Assembly: GCA_033557465.1 (NCBI GenBank)
Contig: CM066032.1
Location: 55,402,955 to 55,466,954 of the forward strand
DNA length: 64,000 bases
Direction of reading: 5' to 3'
From: Ichthyophis bannanicus
Lineage: Eukaryota; Chordata; Amphibia; Gymnophiona; Ichthyophiidae
Shown here: positions 1 to 11,598 of the stretch, in pieces
Numbering within the stretch: position 1 is the stretch's first letter
Layout: every line of letters starts with the position of its first letter
Position numbers and translations under genes: made by a program
Notes under the pieces: generated by a model
What the model was told of the DNA's origin: nothing
Seen by the model: the letters and a program-made list of their open reading frames with translations, nothing else
Databases searched by the model: none

Positions 1-626
1 CCGGGTGTTCTTGCAGCGATGCATGAAGGCCTCCCTCTTTTTCTTCACTTTTTCTTCATGAAGGCCTCCCTCTTTTTCTTCACTTTTTCAGCTACTTCTT
101 TCGAAAACCATAGCGGTCTCCTTTTCCTTTTATCTTTATTTACCATTTTAACAAAAAGGTTGGTTGCCCTTAAAATATCCCCTTTCAGTTTTGCCCACTG
201 TTTTTCTACATCCCCCAGCTGTTCCCATCCCACTAACGACTCCCTGAGGTATTGGCCCATCTTGGCAAAGTTAGTCTTCCTAAAGTCTAAGATCCTCACC
301 TTTGAATGGATTCTAACAGCTCTCGTCCTAATACTGAACCACACCATCTGGTGATCACTGGATGCAAAATGATCTCCCACTACAACATCAGAAACACTTT
401 CACCATTGGTAAGCACCAAGTCCAGTATGGCCCCTTCACGTGTGGGGTTTGTTACCAATTGCCTGAATAGTTCTCCCTGTAGAGAATCCAGGATCTCCTT
501 ACTTCTAGATGATACTGCAGCAGGAATGTGCCAATCAACATCTGGCATATTGAAATCTCCTATCAGTAGCACTTCCCCTTTCCTAGCAATGCTGCGTATG
601 TCTTCAATTAACTCTCTGTCTCTGGA
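1..626 (-). mobile_element. CR1 LINE fragment (subfamily A), ORF2 endonuclease end
   Basis: On the minus strand 572-45 encodes 175 residues without a stop, covering the end of the AP-endonuclease domain (GDFNMPDVDW, SSDHQMVWFS, with the catalytic Asp/Asn and Asp/His positions kept) and the basic linker before the reverse transcriptase. It is the same subfamily, called A here, as the near-complete copy at 8663-12555 and stops matching that copy at 626. It is therefore 5' truncated there, and its 3' part lies left of the window. It abuts an L2 element head to head. The endonuclease nicks target DNA during retrotransposition. Confidence 0.9.
22..91. repeat. 35-bp tandem duplication inside the CR1 fragment
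   Basis: Positions 22-56 and 57-91 are nearly identical 35-bp units beginning CATGAAGGCCTCC. The other CR1-A copies (around 10588 and 46590) have only one unit, so this is a local duplication in this copy. It falls in the Lys-rich linker of ORF2. Confidence 0.85.
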
Positions 627-1945
627 AGAGACAGCTCGGCGGAGATCATCAAGCTGCAGCTCACCAGAGAGAGAAAGAGAAGGCCAGCAGGGAGCCAGGC
701 AACCAGGCAGAAACTGCCTGGTTGCAGATAGGTATTTGCTTTCACGCCTCTAGGAGAAGCTGTGTTCCTGTCTCTTGTCTTGGTTGACTGAAAGTCGTCT
801 TCCTATCTCCCTAGTCTTTGTTGAATGGGCATGTGTGCTCCTGTGTCTCCTTCCTTTGGGTATGTCTTTTGTCCTGATCTGGCTCTGCTGGGGCCACCGA
901 AGAGAAATGGGAGTTTATCTGCCCAGCCTTTTGGGCTGGTTCAGGGGTCATTCTTTTTGCTTCCCATGCCTTTGCCTATGTTCCTCATCCATGCCTTGTT
1001 TTTGCCTGGCCTTGTTTCCTTCTGTACCTGAACCTGCTTGTCTTACTAAGGCTAGTGCTGTTCAACTGACCTTTAACCTGCACCATTGGACCATACTCTT
1101 TATTATCTACCTTCATCCCTTCCCAGTGAACATTCTGGTCAGGGTTCTGGCTCATTTTCTTGTCTTCTGGCCATCACCGTTCTCATGTATGCTTACCAAG
1201 TATTGCTACTCCTTTAGCCCGCTGTGCTCTGGACATTCCTCTGAGGCTTGTGTTGGACTGTATCACATAATTCAGTTCTCTGATGTTGCTTCTTGTTTTG
1301 TTCTCCATTTATTCTCTTCTGTTCTACTGTGATCTTTCTTCTCTACATCCTATGCCTCCTTAATATTTGGCCTGTCTTTTTCTTCTCCTTTCCAACCTTA
1401 CCCCTTCCTTCTTCAGACCCTTTTCCCCTCCTCTTCCCTTCCACCCTCCCTCCTTCCCTATTTCCTGTATCGTCATTTCCTCCTCATTGTTCTCTGCTCT
1501 CAAGTGTTACTATCGCCTCCCTCATATTCTCTCTTCTCCTCCCCCACTTTCTAAGCCTCATTCTCATTTCTGCCATGCATCCTCCGCCCTCCTTCCTCTC
1601 CTGCTCTTATCCTCTGGTAACATCAGTCATAATCCTTTGTCTCCTTCTCCATGCCACCGCACACTTATTAACATTCCTCACCCCCTCTTCTCTTCCCTTC
1701 TTCTCTGCTCTTTGGAATGTTCATACAATTCATACAATTTGCAATAAACTTTCTTTCATACACAATCTCTTCATTTCCTATGCTTTTCAGCCCCTGGCTC
1801 TAACTGAAACTTAGCTCCATCCCGATGACACCGCCTTTGTCAATGCACTCTCCCTTGGGGCCTCCATTTCTCTCATATCCCTCGTGCCACCAGCCATGGT
1901 GGTAGGGTCAGTTTTTTACTCTCTCCCTCCTCCCATCTCAGTCCC

Positions 1946-4509
1946 ATGCTTTCCCCTCCTTTGAATTTCATTACATTCTTCTGTTCTATCCTTTTCCTCT
2001 TCGCATTGCCATTATCTATAGACCCCCTGACAAGCCCATTTCCTCCTTCCTCAATGACTTTGATTCTTGGCTCCCTTTATTTTTGGATTCGTCAACCCCT
2101 TCTATTATTCTTGGTGACTTTAACCTTCACATCGATACCCCCTCAAATCCCTATGCAGCAAATCTTCTTTCCCTTATTTCCTCTTACAGCCTCCAGCATT
2201 GTTCCACCGCCCCTACTCATTGGTTTGGTCACTGCCTTGACCTTGTTTTCCATTCCAATTGCTCACCCTCAAACTTCCTTAATTTAATTCCTCCACTGTC
2301 TGACCACCACCTCCTGAGTGTCTTTCTTCAGCATTCTCCACCGCCTTCTCGCCCTGCCACCTCCTTTCATTTTAGAAATCTTCAAGCTATTGATCCTCTG
2401 TCTCTTTAATTATCTGTCTCTTCTCTTCTTTCTTCTACACTCTCCTCCAAGTCTGTCGATGCAGCTGTATCCACTTATAACTCTGCTCTATCCTCTGCTC
2501 TCCATACCCTTGCTCCCCCAATTTCACACCTTGTGAGGTATACATCACCCCCTGTCCAAGACTTTCTTTTCTAAACCAGTACCTACACCCATGTGCACGT
2601 TCTGCTAAGCACACTTGGCTCAAATCCTGCTCCCACTCTGATTTCCTTCACTCTAAATTCATGCTCACTTTTTTTAACTGTGCCATCTCACTTGTTAAAC
2701 AAAACTGTTTCATCCACCTGACCAGCTCCTTGACTTCTAACCCTCACCATCTCTTTTCTATACTCAACTCTCTACCTCTTACCTGTTACCTGTTTTGTTA
2801 CACTTGTTCTATGCCTGTTCTATGTAAAGTTGCTTGAATGTTTATCGTTTCTTGTAAACTGCTCTGATACCAAATAGTGTGGTATATAAAAGCAAATAAA
2901 TATAAATAAATACTTCAGGCTCCTCCCCTTCAGTTCCTCCTTTCCTCACAGCCCAATTCCTCGTCTTCTTCTTCTGTGATAAAATCAATACGATTATTAT
3001 CATTCAATTTGCTGCTATTTCTTCTGCTCCTCCCTCACTTCGATTTCAACCATTCACCTCAAACTCACCCTCCCTCTCTTCCTTTCCTACCATGTCTGAT
3101 GAGGAAACTGCTTCTCTCCTCTCCTCTGCTAAACCTACCACTTGCTCCTCTAATCCCATCCCCACTAATCTCCTCAGCTCCATATCATCCTCCGTTATCC
3201 CTGACATTTCCCATATTCAACCTTTCTTTTTCCACTGCCACCTTCCCAGCTGCCTATAAGCTTGCTTTGATCATTCCTCTTCTCAAATAACCATCCCTTG
3301 ACCCTACTGTTCCCTCTAGCTATCATCCCATTTCCCTTCTTCCCTTTATTTCCAAACTCACTGAGTGTGCTGTTCTTTCTTGCTGTTTTGATTTTCTTTC
3401 CACTCATTCCCTCTTTGATCCCCTCCAGTATGGCTTTCACCCTCTTCATTCAACCGAAACAGCCCTTGCCAAGGTCTCTAGTGACTTATCCTTGGCAAGG
3501 TCTAAAGGCCTATACTCAATTTTTATTCTTCTTGACCTTTCTGCTGCCTTCGATACTGTTGACCACTCTCTTCTCCTGCCTGCATTATTTTCTCTTGGCT
3601 ATAGAGACTCTGTTCTACCTTGGTTCTCTTCCTCTCTCTCTAATCTTTCCTTCAGTGTCTGTTCTCAACGTATGTCCTCCTCTGCTATCCCTTTCTCAGT
3701 TGGTGTTTCTCAAATGTCCTTTCTTGGCCCACTCCTTTTCTCCCTTTATACACAATCGCTTGGTTCCCTTATCTCATCCTTTGGCTTTCAGTATCACTTC
3801 TGTGTGGATGATTCTCAAATTTATATCTCTTCACCTGCCCTTTCTCCTCCTCTCCAGGCACGTATCTCTGCTTGCTTATCCAACATCGCCATCTAGATGT
3901 CTCAGCACTGTTTAAAATTGAACATGGCCAAAACTGAGCTTCTGGTTTTCTCCCCTAATCCATCCTCCATCCTTCCTCCTTTCTCCATCACTGTTAATAA
4001 TGCTCCTATTTTTCCTGTTTCCTCTGTAACCTTCAGTTCATCTTTGCTAAATCCTGTCACTTTTTTCTCTTCAACATTAACAAGATGTGTCCTTTCCTCT
4101 CTGTCTCAGCTACTAAGACTCTTGTTCAGTCCCTTATTATCTCCTGTCTTGACTATTGCAACCTCCTCCTTGCTAGTCTCACTAAATCTCATTCTTTCCC
4201 TCTACAATCCATTCAAAACTCCACTGTGTGCTTAATTCTTCGCCAGTAACGTTACTGTCATATTACTCCTTTTCACAAGTCCCTTCACTGGCTCCCTATC
4301 TGTTACTGCAGTCATTCAAACTACTTATCTTGACAAATAAATGCATTCACTCTGCTGCTCTTCCTTACCTTTCCTCTCTCCCTATACCCTTCCCTGTGAT
4401 TTCTGTTTCTCTTCTACCTTCCTTCTCTCTATGCCGTTCTCTTCTTCCACTCTCCAGGCTTCGTTCTTTTAACCTTGCTGCTCCATTTGCCTGGAACAAC
4501 CTGCCCTAA
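1946..4509 (+). pseudogene. L2-A ORF2 (endonuclease-reverse transcriptase), frameshifted
   Basis: The AP-endonuclease fragment lies at about 2000-2410 with the motif GDFNLHID and a downstream SDHH. The RT palm lies at about 3300-3900 with [13 protein letters not shown] (motif A), [12 protein letters not shown] and FCVDDSQIY (the usual YADD box read here as CVDD). It continues with [13 protein letters not shown] and ends near WNNLP at 4500, typical for the C-terminal end of L2 ORF2. At least five frame changes separate these blocks, and a short element tail is inserted at about 2760-2911. The protein would be a target-primed reverse transcriptase; this copy cannot make one. Confidence 0.85.
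2760..2911 (+). mobile_element. Short L2/SINE 3'-tail insertion in L2-A
   Basis: The stretch ends in the L2-type tail: a CTGATACCAAATAGTG block, GGTATATAAAAG and an (AAATA) repeat at about 2880-2910. It breaks the L2-A coding similarity between the endonuclease and RT regions. The same tail design recurs at 29566-29737, 38446-38945 and 54836-55065. The left boundary is approximate. Confidence 0.6.
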
Positions 4510-5669
4510 TCTCTTCCTTCGCCCTCTTCAAGTCCAGACTCAAGACTCACCTCTTTGAGACCGCCTTTGACTCTTAGGGGGATGTTTACTAAACAGCAAT
4601 AACGTTGCAGCGGCGCTGTTAGCGCACAATACGTAACGTTACCGCGTGATACGTAACGTTATCGCGCGAGAAAGTAACATTCTCGCCCGATAGTATGAGG
4701 TTTCATGCGATAATGTCTCCGGCGGCATTAAGGCACACAGAGGGTGGAGGTAAAGCTCCCCAGAGGGCGGAGAGAAGGGGTCAATGGGCGGAGAGTGGGT
4801 GGGGAGAGGCTCCAGGCACACTAACGCTGTGGAATGAAGGTCTGAAAATTAACGCCAGTGAAAACCGCGCATTAGAGGCACATTTGCAGGAGAGAGAAAC
4901 CATTTCAGTCAGCAATGTACAGCAAAGGCAGGTAAACCAAGAAGAGTGATAGTAGTGATATATGTGCAGCAACAGCATAGTGCCCAAGTACGAAAGGGCA
5001 CTACGGTAAGGCTGCAAATGGGGTACAGGGGGCTGCAGGCAGGACATGCAGTGGGGCAGCTGGGGCACAGGGTGGACTAGGCAGATGCCTAGGTGGTGCA
5101 TAGGAATGCAGAAACTGCAAATCAGCAAGTCAGCAACTGACCAAGGTCAAACATGCCCATGAATGTGTGTCCCACAGTGTCCCAGGGGACATTACTCAGC
5201 GGGTACCCCAAAGGGCACATAACATTGACAGGTGGTGCCAGGGGAAGCGCGGATGTCTATGTAGGCACCCCTACCCCAGATCCCACACCATAGGCAGCCA
5301 CCTACCGGCACACTGGATGGCCTGGGACTGCACACCACCAGCACCACCGGCATAAGGGCATGTCAGCATGGTGGCGGAGAGGGTGCTGGTGGTGGAGGGG
5401 GCAGTGGCATCTGCCCACAGCACACCAAGGCCAAGCCCTGTTCAGGTGGGTGGCATGCAGTGCAACAGACAAGGTCTGTCTGATGAACAGTAATGGTATC
5501 CCCAGGGAATGACCTGCCTCTGTGGCAACAGTTTGGTGCAGTACACACAGCCAGTTTGTTCAGGGGCAGAAGGTCACAGGTTCAAGTCCCAGCTGTGGCT
5601 CCTGCAGACCATGTCCCTATATTTTACCCTACAGCGCACATACACCATAAACATGTACAGTCCCTAGAG

Positions 5670-5863
5670 CAGAGGTTCGCAACTGCAGGCCTGGAGGGCC
5701 AAACACCCTTCAGGATTTCATGCTGTCCCTGATAAATATGCATGAGATGTATTGGTATGCAGTGCCCCCATTGTATGCAAATGTATCTCATGCATAATCA
5801 TTAGGGACAGCCTGAAAACCTGAATCGTGTTTGGCCCACCAGGACCGGAGTTGGGAACCTCTG
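5670..5863. mobile_element. hAT-type MITE, 194 bp, with 8-bp target duplication
   Basis: The element starts CAGAGGTTCGCAACTGCAGG and ends with the inverted equivalent (GGGAACCTCTG). The terminal inverted repeats run about 36 bp with about 5 mismatches. CCCTAGAG is directly repeated at 5662-5669 and 5864-5871, the 8-bp duplication expected of hAT transposons. It has no coding capacity. It sits inside the larger DNA transposon and so inserted later. Confidence 0.9.
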
Positions 5864-7340
5864 CCCTAGAGCATCGGCCAACAGGGACACGAACACCCAC
5901 ACACATAAGCTCCACTATCCAAAGCCTCATGGAGAGTCAGGCTGTTGGGCCCTTTGCGGAGCAGCAGCTACCAATACTAGTACCTGCATACCTTAGCAAT
6001 GCCTGCACTGTGCCCAAGACTGGTGTGGCGGCCAGGGCTGCCAACCACCTCTATCTTTGCACAATGTTGAAATAGGTGTGGGAGTGTGTGTATGCCTATC
6101 CAGTGTTTTGTGGCTGTGTACACCTTACTGAGCCCCCAATGCTTGCACTGTTTCCAGTGTTAGCCTGCCAATGTGCATAATGAGGAGCAAGGTATTGTAG
6201 GTATGGCCCGGACACAGCGGTCTGGGCAGGATGCATCTGCACAGGGCATAGGGCAATGGCTGGAACATTGTAGTGCACTGACAGGGTGGCCACAGCATGT
6301 CATGCTGGGAGGTCACTCTCACTCTGACTGAGCAGTGACTGTGGCATGACTAGGTTCCCACATAGTGCTATACGGGGTTTCTCTCAAGTGATATCTATGA
6401 GTTCCTTTTTCTGGGGCCCAATCACTGACATACTTGCTTGGGGTATGTGTTTACATCCCACTTTTGGGTGCACACAGTTCTTCCAGGAACATGCACTATG
6501 TACTAGCTAGCAGACTGTCTGCAGTTAGCATGTGTATGGCTGGAACACCTTGCAGGGTGCAGTGGGTGGAAACTGACTGTGCCCTTTGCTGGTGAATGTC
6601 AGATTGTGGTGGGGGGCAGCTGAGCTTTTCTTAGGCCTACTATCTGTCTGCCAGTGCCCTATGTGATACATACAGATCTGCATTGACTGCCCTGGAGAGT
6701 GCCTATTCCCCAGCAGGACTGGGGTTGATGGTCCCCTCTACTGCCTCCATTGTAGAATGTGGATCTGTTGGTGGGAGATCCTGTCCCCCACCCTGACCCA
6801 GAGAGGGTGGGTTGGGTTGTGCTACATAATCTGCTTTTGGGTCCAAACACCACCCTTCTCTTATAACATCTGACCATGGCAACCACACAGGATATGACCT
6901 ATCTCGGGTGCATCATAGTCCACAAGGGCTAGACGTGACTGAGAAATATAGATGGACACAGGTGTATCTTCAGGGACTACCTGTCACACACTGGCACTGA
7001 TGGGGAACTGCAGTACAGCCTATCTCAGCCAAGCCAGGTGCTGCGGACCTGGTATTGGGCACCCCATCTCACCCTCAGGGTGCACACAGGAACCGCGCAA
7101 TGTCACGGTCTGTGGCTACTCTGTGCCAGTAACACACACGGTCAGTTCCCCCTACCAGGCCGAGGTGCTATGGAGGCGCATACCCCATCTGGTGATCAGA
7201 TGTAGACTGCTGATCTGCATGTGCAGTGCATCATGGGTACGGGTGAGTTTAGCCTATCCTGGTAACCACAGCATTCAGTTTGTGCGGTGACCTGCAGTCT
7301 TTCTGCAGCTAGCCAGCGCTGTGCTAGAAGCTATAGAGCT

Positions 7341-7757
7341 GTAGCCCACTGGTTATTACAATGACTGTGGAGGCAGAGGTCATGAGTTCAGTCTTGCAGT
7401 GGTGTTCTATAATAAGGCTGTCTGAGGGATTTCCTTTTAATTTAAATCAGTGCTGCCAGCAAAAACACCCTCACAGTGCCGTAACCTAAGGTGCCTCATA
7501 AGGCGCCCTATAAAGCACATTATAAGGTGCCTTGGCGGACAGGGCACTTTATAATGTGCCCTATGGGGCGCCTTATAGGGAGCCCTATAGGGCACCTTTT
7601 GAGGCACCTTAGGTTACGGCACTGTGAGGGTGTTTTTGCTGGCAGCACTGATTTAAATTAAAAGGAAATCCCTCAGACAGCCTTATTAAAGAACACCACT
7701 GCAGGTCTGAACTCATGACCTCTGCCCCCACAGTCATTGCAATAACCAGTAGGCTAC
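7341..7757. repeat. Large foldback with tRNA-like arms
   Basis: Left arm about 7341-7515 and right arm about 7585-7757 are inverted copies with only a few mismatches over some 170 bp. The roughly 70-bp centre is itself rich in short palindromes built on GGTGCC/GGCACC and GGCGCC. Read outside-in, each arm begins like a Pol III promoter: TAGCCTACTGGTTATTGCA resembles a tRNA A box and CATGAGTTCAGACC a weak B box. The structure lies within the right part of the TIR transposon. It could be two inverted SINE heads or a foldback module of the element. Confidence 0.75.
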
Positions 7758-7982
7758 ACCTCTTTAGCTATTTTTGTGTCGCTGCTACGTAATTAAGGTT
7801 ACCGCGCGCTAACAAGCCGCTGCGTGCACACTATCACACGTTGACGGCAAGGCGCTCTCTATCACGCAATAACCAGCTATTGTTGCCTTGATGCTGGAAT
7901 GCCCACTTCCTTATATGGAATTCTTCACGTTAACGCTGCCACTAGCACCGGTAACATTAGAACGATTTAGTAAACATCTCCC

Positions 7983-8175
7983 TTAATCCTCCCCTTGTGT
8001 TTCAATTCCTATTGCCCTTTCTGCCCTTATTACCATTGTATTATTTTGTCCTGTATGTTTGTCTTCTAGATTGTAAGCTCTTTGAGCAGGGACTGTCTTC
8101 TTCTGTGTCTGTACAGTGCTGCGTACGCTTGGTAGCGCTATATACATGTTTATTCATAATAATAATAATAATAAT
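7983..8175 (+). mobile_element. L2-A 3' UTR and tail (continuation after DNA transposon)
   Basis: The sequence carries the classic L2 3' end: GATTGTAAGCTCTTTGAGCA, then CTGTACAGTGCTGCG, a GGTAGCGCTATA box and a terminal (ATA)n run at about 8155-8175. It continues the L2 whose coding part ends at 4576. Confidence 0.88.
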
Positions 8176-8662
8176 TGCTTGCCCGGGATGATACAATCAT
8201 TTTCCTTTAATTCAAATTTCCATGACAAAATATTTTGGGTGAGAAACCAAGAGATATACTTAAAGTCCCTAGATAAATTAAAATATGCCTCACAAATCCA
8301 AGACTGGGGCTCAAAGGGAACACAACATAAAATTCACTAGCAGTGGTTGGTGAATTGCTGTGCATCTTTTAGGGGGAGAGAATAAAGTTCCCTCCTCACA
8401 TCTTGCTGAGTACCTTCTCTTGGTGACCCCGTTGTATAACATTTATGCTAAATCTTAGCAAGGGGACATTACAATTGAACTATGGCAGGAAATAAAGAGA
8501 AAAATACATACTGGTCAGATGATGCCCAGGATAAAAAGGTGCCCATCCGTAGCTTACGCACTAGGGCAATACTGCAAACACTTAAGATGTAGATAACATC
8601 CCTGCCATACATAAATGCCACAGTAGACGTTTCCATGGACCCGCTGTAGCAGGAAACAAACC
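8176..8662. other. No recognisable feature
   Basis: This stretch has no convincing ORF, splice-flanked exon or known repeat that I can identify. An AATAAAG and a short A-rich segment near 8490 are the only notable features. Confidence 0.5.
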
Positions 8663-8719
8663 ACAAAAATAAATAGAAACATAGAAACATGACCACAGAA
8701 AAAGACCACATGGCCTATC

Positions 8720-11593
8720 TAGTCTGTCCTTCCATATCAACCACTACAACAGTGCCTTTTTACCTTTAGAGATCCTCTGTGTTTGTCCCATGCTTTTTGA
8801 ATTCAGTTACTGTCCTCATCTCTACAACCTCCACTGGGAGACTATTCCACGGATCCACCACTCTTTCCGTAAAAAAATATTTCCGCATATCATTCCTGAA
8901 TCTAACCCTTTGACCCTTATCCTATGTCCCCTCGTAGCAGAGTTTGCTTTCAATTGAAAGAGGCTCTCTTCCTGTGCATTTATGCCATGGAGGTATTTAA
9001 ACATCTTAATCATATCACCTCTATCCCGCCTTTCCTCTAAGGTGTACATATTAAGATCCTTCAGTCTGTCCTCATATGCTTTATAATGAAGACCACTAAC
9101 CATTTTAGTAGCCTCCCTCTATACCAACTCCAGCCTGTTTATATCCTTTTGAAGGTGCGGTCTCCAGAATTGCACACTATACTCCAAATGGGGTCGCACC
9201 AAAGACTTATACAGAGGCATTATCACCTCCTTTTTTCTGCTAGCCATTCCTCTCCGTATGCACCCAAGCATCCTTCTAGCTTTTGCCGTCGTCTTTTCTA
9301 CCTGTTTAGCTACTTTAAGATCACCAGACACAATCATGCCGAGGTCCCACTCTTCTTTAGTGGACAAAAGTACTTCACCCCTATACTATATTGCTCCCTT
9401 GGATTGCTGCAGCCCAAATGCATGACCTTACATTTTTTAACATTAAATCTCAGCTGCCAAATTCTAGACCATTCTTCAAGCTTAGCTAGATCCCTCCTCA
9501 TGTTATCTACACCTTCCTGGGTGTCTACTCTATTGCAGATTTTGGTATCATCCACAAAGAGGCAAACCTTACCCGACAGCCCTTTCGCTATATCACTAAC
9601 AAAGATGTTAAAAAGAATCGGACCAAGGACAGATCCCTGGGGCACACCACTTCTCCTCAGAGTGAGCTCCATTTACTTGTACTCTTTGTCGCCTCCCACC
9701 CAACCAATTTCTAACCCAAGCAGTAACTTTAGGGTCCATCCCTAGGGTGCTCAGTTTGTTTATAAGTCGCCTGTGAGGAACAGTGTCAAAGGCTTTACTG
9801 AAATCTAAATACACCACATCTAGAGCTCTCCCTCTGTCCAACTCCCTGGTCACCCAGTCAAAGAAATCAATCAGATTTGTCTGACAAGACCTGCCTCTGG
9901 TGAATCCATGCTGCCTTGGATCCTGTAATCCGCCGGACTCCAGAAACCTCACTATTTTCTCTTTCAGCAGTGTTTCCAATTATTTACTCACCACCGAAGT
10001 TAAACTAACTGGCCTGTAGTTTTCAACCACATCCTTACTTCCGCTTTTGTGTAAAGGCACCACATGAGCCTCTCTCCCGTCCTTTGGCACCACTCCTGAC
10101 TCCAACGAGGCATTGAAAAGGTCAGTCAGTGGAGTTGCTAGAACGTCCCCAAGTTCCCTCAGTATTCTAGGGTGTATCCCATCCGGTCCCATCGCTTTGT
10201 CTACTTTAAGTTGAGCTAGTTTCTCACAAACATAGTCTTTTGAAAATTGTTCAAGATGTCCCTCGCTTCTGTTCCTATTTCTGGGTGTTTTCTGAGGTCC
10301 TGCTCCTGGTTCTTCATCTGTGAACACAGAACAAAAATATTTTTTAAGCAATTCTGCTTTATCCTTATCAGCTTCTACATATTCCCCCCCTGCACCCTTG
10401 AGTCTGACAATACCACTTTTGCCCTTCCTCTTCTCAATATATCTGAAAAATGTCTTATCCCCCCATTTTATTGCATTGGCTATTTCCTCCTCCTTTTGAA
10501 TCTTTGCCTTCTTGACTACTTTGCTAGCTTCTCTAAGTTTTTCCAAATACAGATGCCTGTCTTCCTCTCTCTGTGATCTCTTGTATTTCATGAAGGCCTC
10601 CCTCTTTTTCTTCATTTTTTCAGCTACTTCCTTTGAAAACCATAGCGGTCTCCTGTTCCTTTTGCCTTTATTTACCATTTTAACAAAAAGGTTGGTTGCC
10701 TTTAAAATACCCCCTTTCAGTTTTGCCCACTGTTTTTCTACATCCCCCAGCTGTTCCCATCCCACTAACGACTCCCTGAGGTATTGGCCCATCTTCGCAA
10801 AGTTAGTCTTCCTAAAGTCTAAGATCTTCACCTTGGAATGGATTCTAACAGCCCTAGTCCTAATACTGAACCACACCATCTGGTGATCACTGGATGCAAA
10901 ATGATCTCCCACTACAACATCAGAAACACTTTCACCATTGGTAAGCACCAAGTCCAGTATGGCCCCTTCACGTGTGGGGTCTGTTACCAATTGCCTGAAT
11001 AGTTCTCCCTGTAGAGAATCCAAGATCTCCTTACTTCTAGATGATACTGCAGCAGGAATGTGCCAATCAACATCTGGCATATTGAAATCTCCTAGCAGTA
11101 GCACTTGCCCTTTCCTAGCAATGCTGCGTATGTCTTCAATTAACTCTCTATCCACCTCTTCCTCTTGTGAGGGAGCTCTGTATATCACACCAATGCAAAT
11201 AGATTTCTCTTTCCCTCTTTCTAGTTTAACCCACAATGCCTCCTCTCTCCCTTTTAAGCTCTGTAATTCCAAAGCTTTAATAGTAGTTTTTACATATAGT
11301 GCCACTCCTCCTCCCCTTTTTCCTACCCTGTCCTTTCTGAATAAAGTATAGCCAGGTATAGTTACATCCCAGTCATGGTTTTCTGTGAACCATGTTTCTG
11401 TAACTGCCACTAAATCCAAGTCAGCCACTCCCACCAAAGCTTCAACTTCAGAGATCTTATTTCCCATGCTACGGGCATTAATACACACTGCTTTCCATAT
11501 ATTACCCCTGTTACCCATTTCCATAAAGGTATTTAATGTATCACCTACCTGGGGGCTTTCACTTACCTGGGGGCTTTCTTCACCCATCCCCAA
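8720..11593 (-). pseudogene. CR1-A ORF2, endonuclease-reverse transcriptase
   Basis: The ATG at 11593 lies 5 nt past the ORF1 stop, a spacing that suggests coupled or reinitiated translation. The first 537 codons (11593-9980) are open: AP endonuclease (VAVTETWF, LLGDFNMPDVDW, SSDHQM) and the RT N-terminus (MGPDGIHPRILREL, NYRPVSLTS). A TAA at about 9980 ends this frame; the related copy at 46000 has Leu there. The RT continues in 9979-9608 (YLDFSKAFDTVPH), 9672-9334 (VPQGSVLGPILFN and LFVDDTKIC, an FVDD catalytic box) and 9367-8822 (the connection and C-terminal CR1 domain). Two further frame changes make it non-functional. Confidence 0.92.
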
Positions 11594-11598
11594 CGAAT

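Larger units (their letters stand above)
627..4576 (+). mobile_element. L2-clade LINE (L2-A), 5' and coding part, degenerate
   Basis: A CT-rich 5' part with no convincing ORF (627-1950) is followed by decayed ORF2 sequence. An L2-type 3' end is found only after the inserted DNA transposon, at 7983-8175. Coding traces appear in order in different frames: endonuclease, RT palm and the C-terminal LINE region. A 5' junction with the CR1 fragment is placed at 626/627 from where CR1 similarity ends. The TTA at 4574-4576 is the target duplicated by the DNA transposon. The exact L2 5' end is uncertain. Confidence 0.8.
4577..7982. mobile_element. 3.4-kb TIR DNA transposon, non-autonomous, Harbinger-like
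   Basis: The left end GGGGGATGTTTACTAAA and the inverted right end (TTTAGTAAACATCTCCC at 7966-7982) match at 16 of 17 positions. TTA is duplicated at 4574-4576 and 7983-7985. Removing the element joins the L2-A ORF end directly to its 3' UTR, which confirms the borders. A 3-bp TWA duplication is typical of PIF/Harbinger, but no transposase or Myb-like ORF is visible, so the family is inferred. The interior holds a hAT MITE, a tRNA-like head at about 5540-5610 and a large foldback near the right end. Related ends occur at 30900 and 43834. Confidence 0.82.

Noticed and set aside
775..1814. Overlapping hydrophobic plus-strand ORFs that look like membrane proteins
   Set aside because: They arise from CT-rich LINE leader sequence, which encodes Leu/Ser/Phe/Pro in any frame; no motif or splice context supports them.
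8340..8520. LTR/primer-binding site of an endogenous retrovirus
   Set aside because: Only an AATAAAG and a loosely similar TGGTGACCCC word; no second LTR, gag or pol nearby.
10247..11351. Several plus-strand ORFs opposite the CR1 at 8663-12555
   Set aside because: Shadows of the minus-strand CR1 ORF2; the same shadows recur opposite every CR1-A copy.
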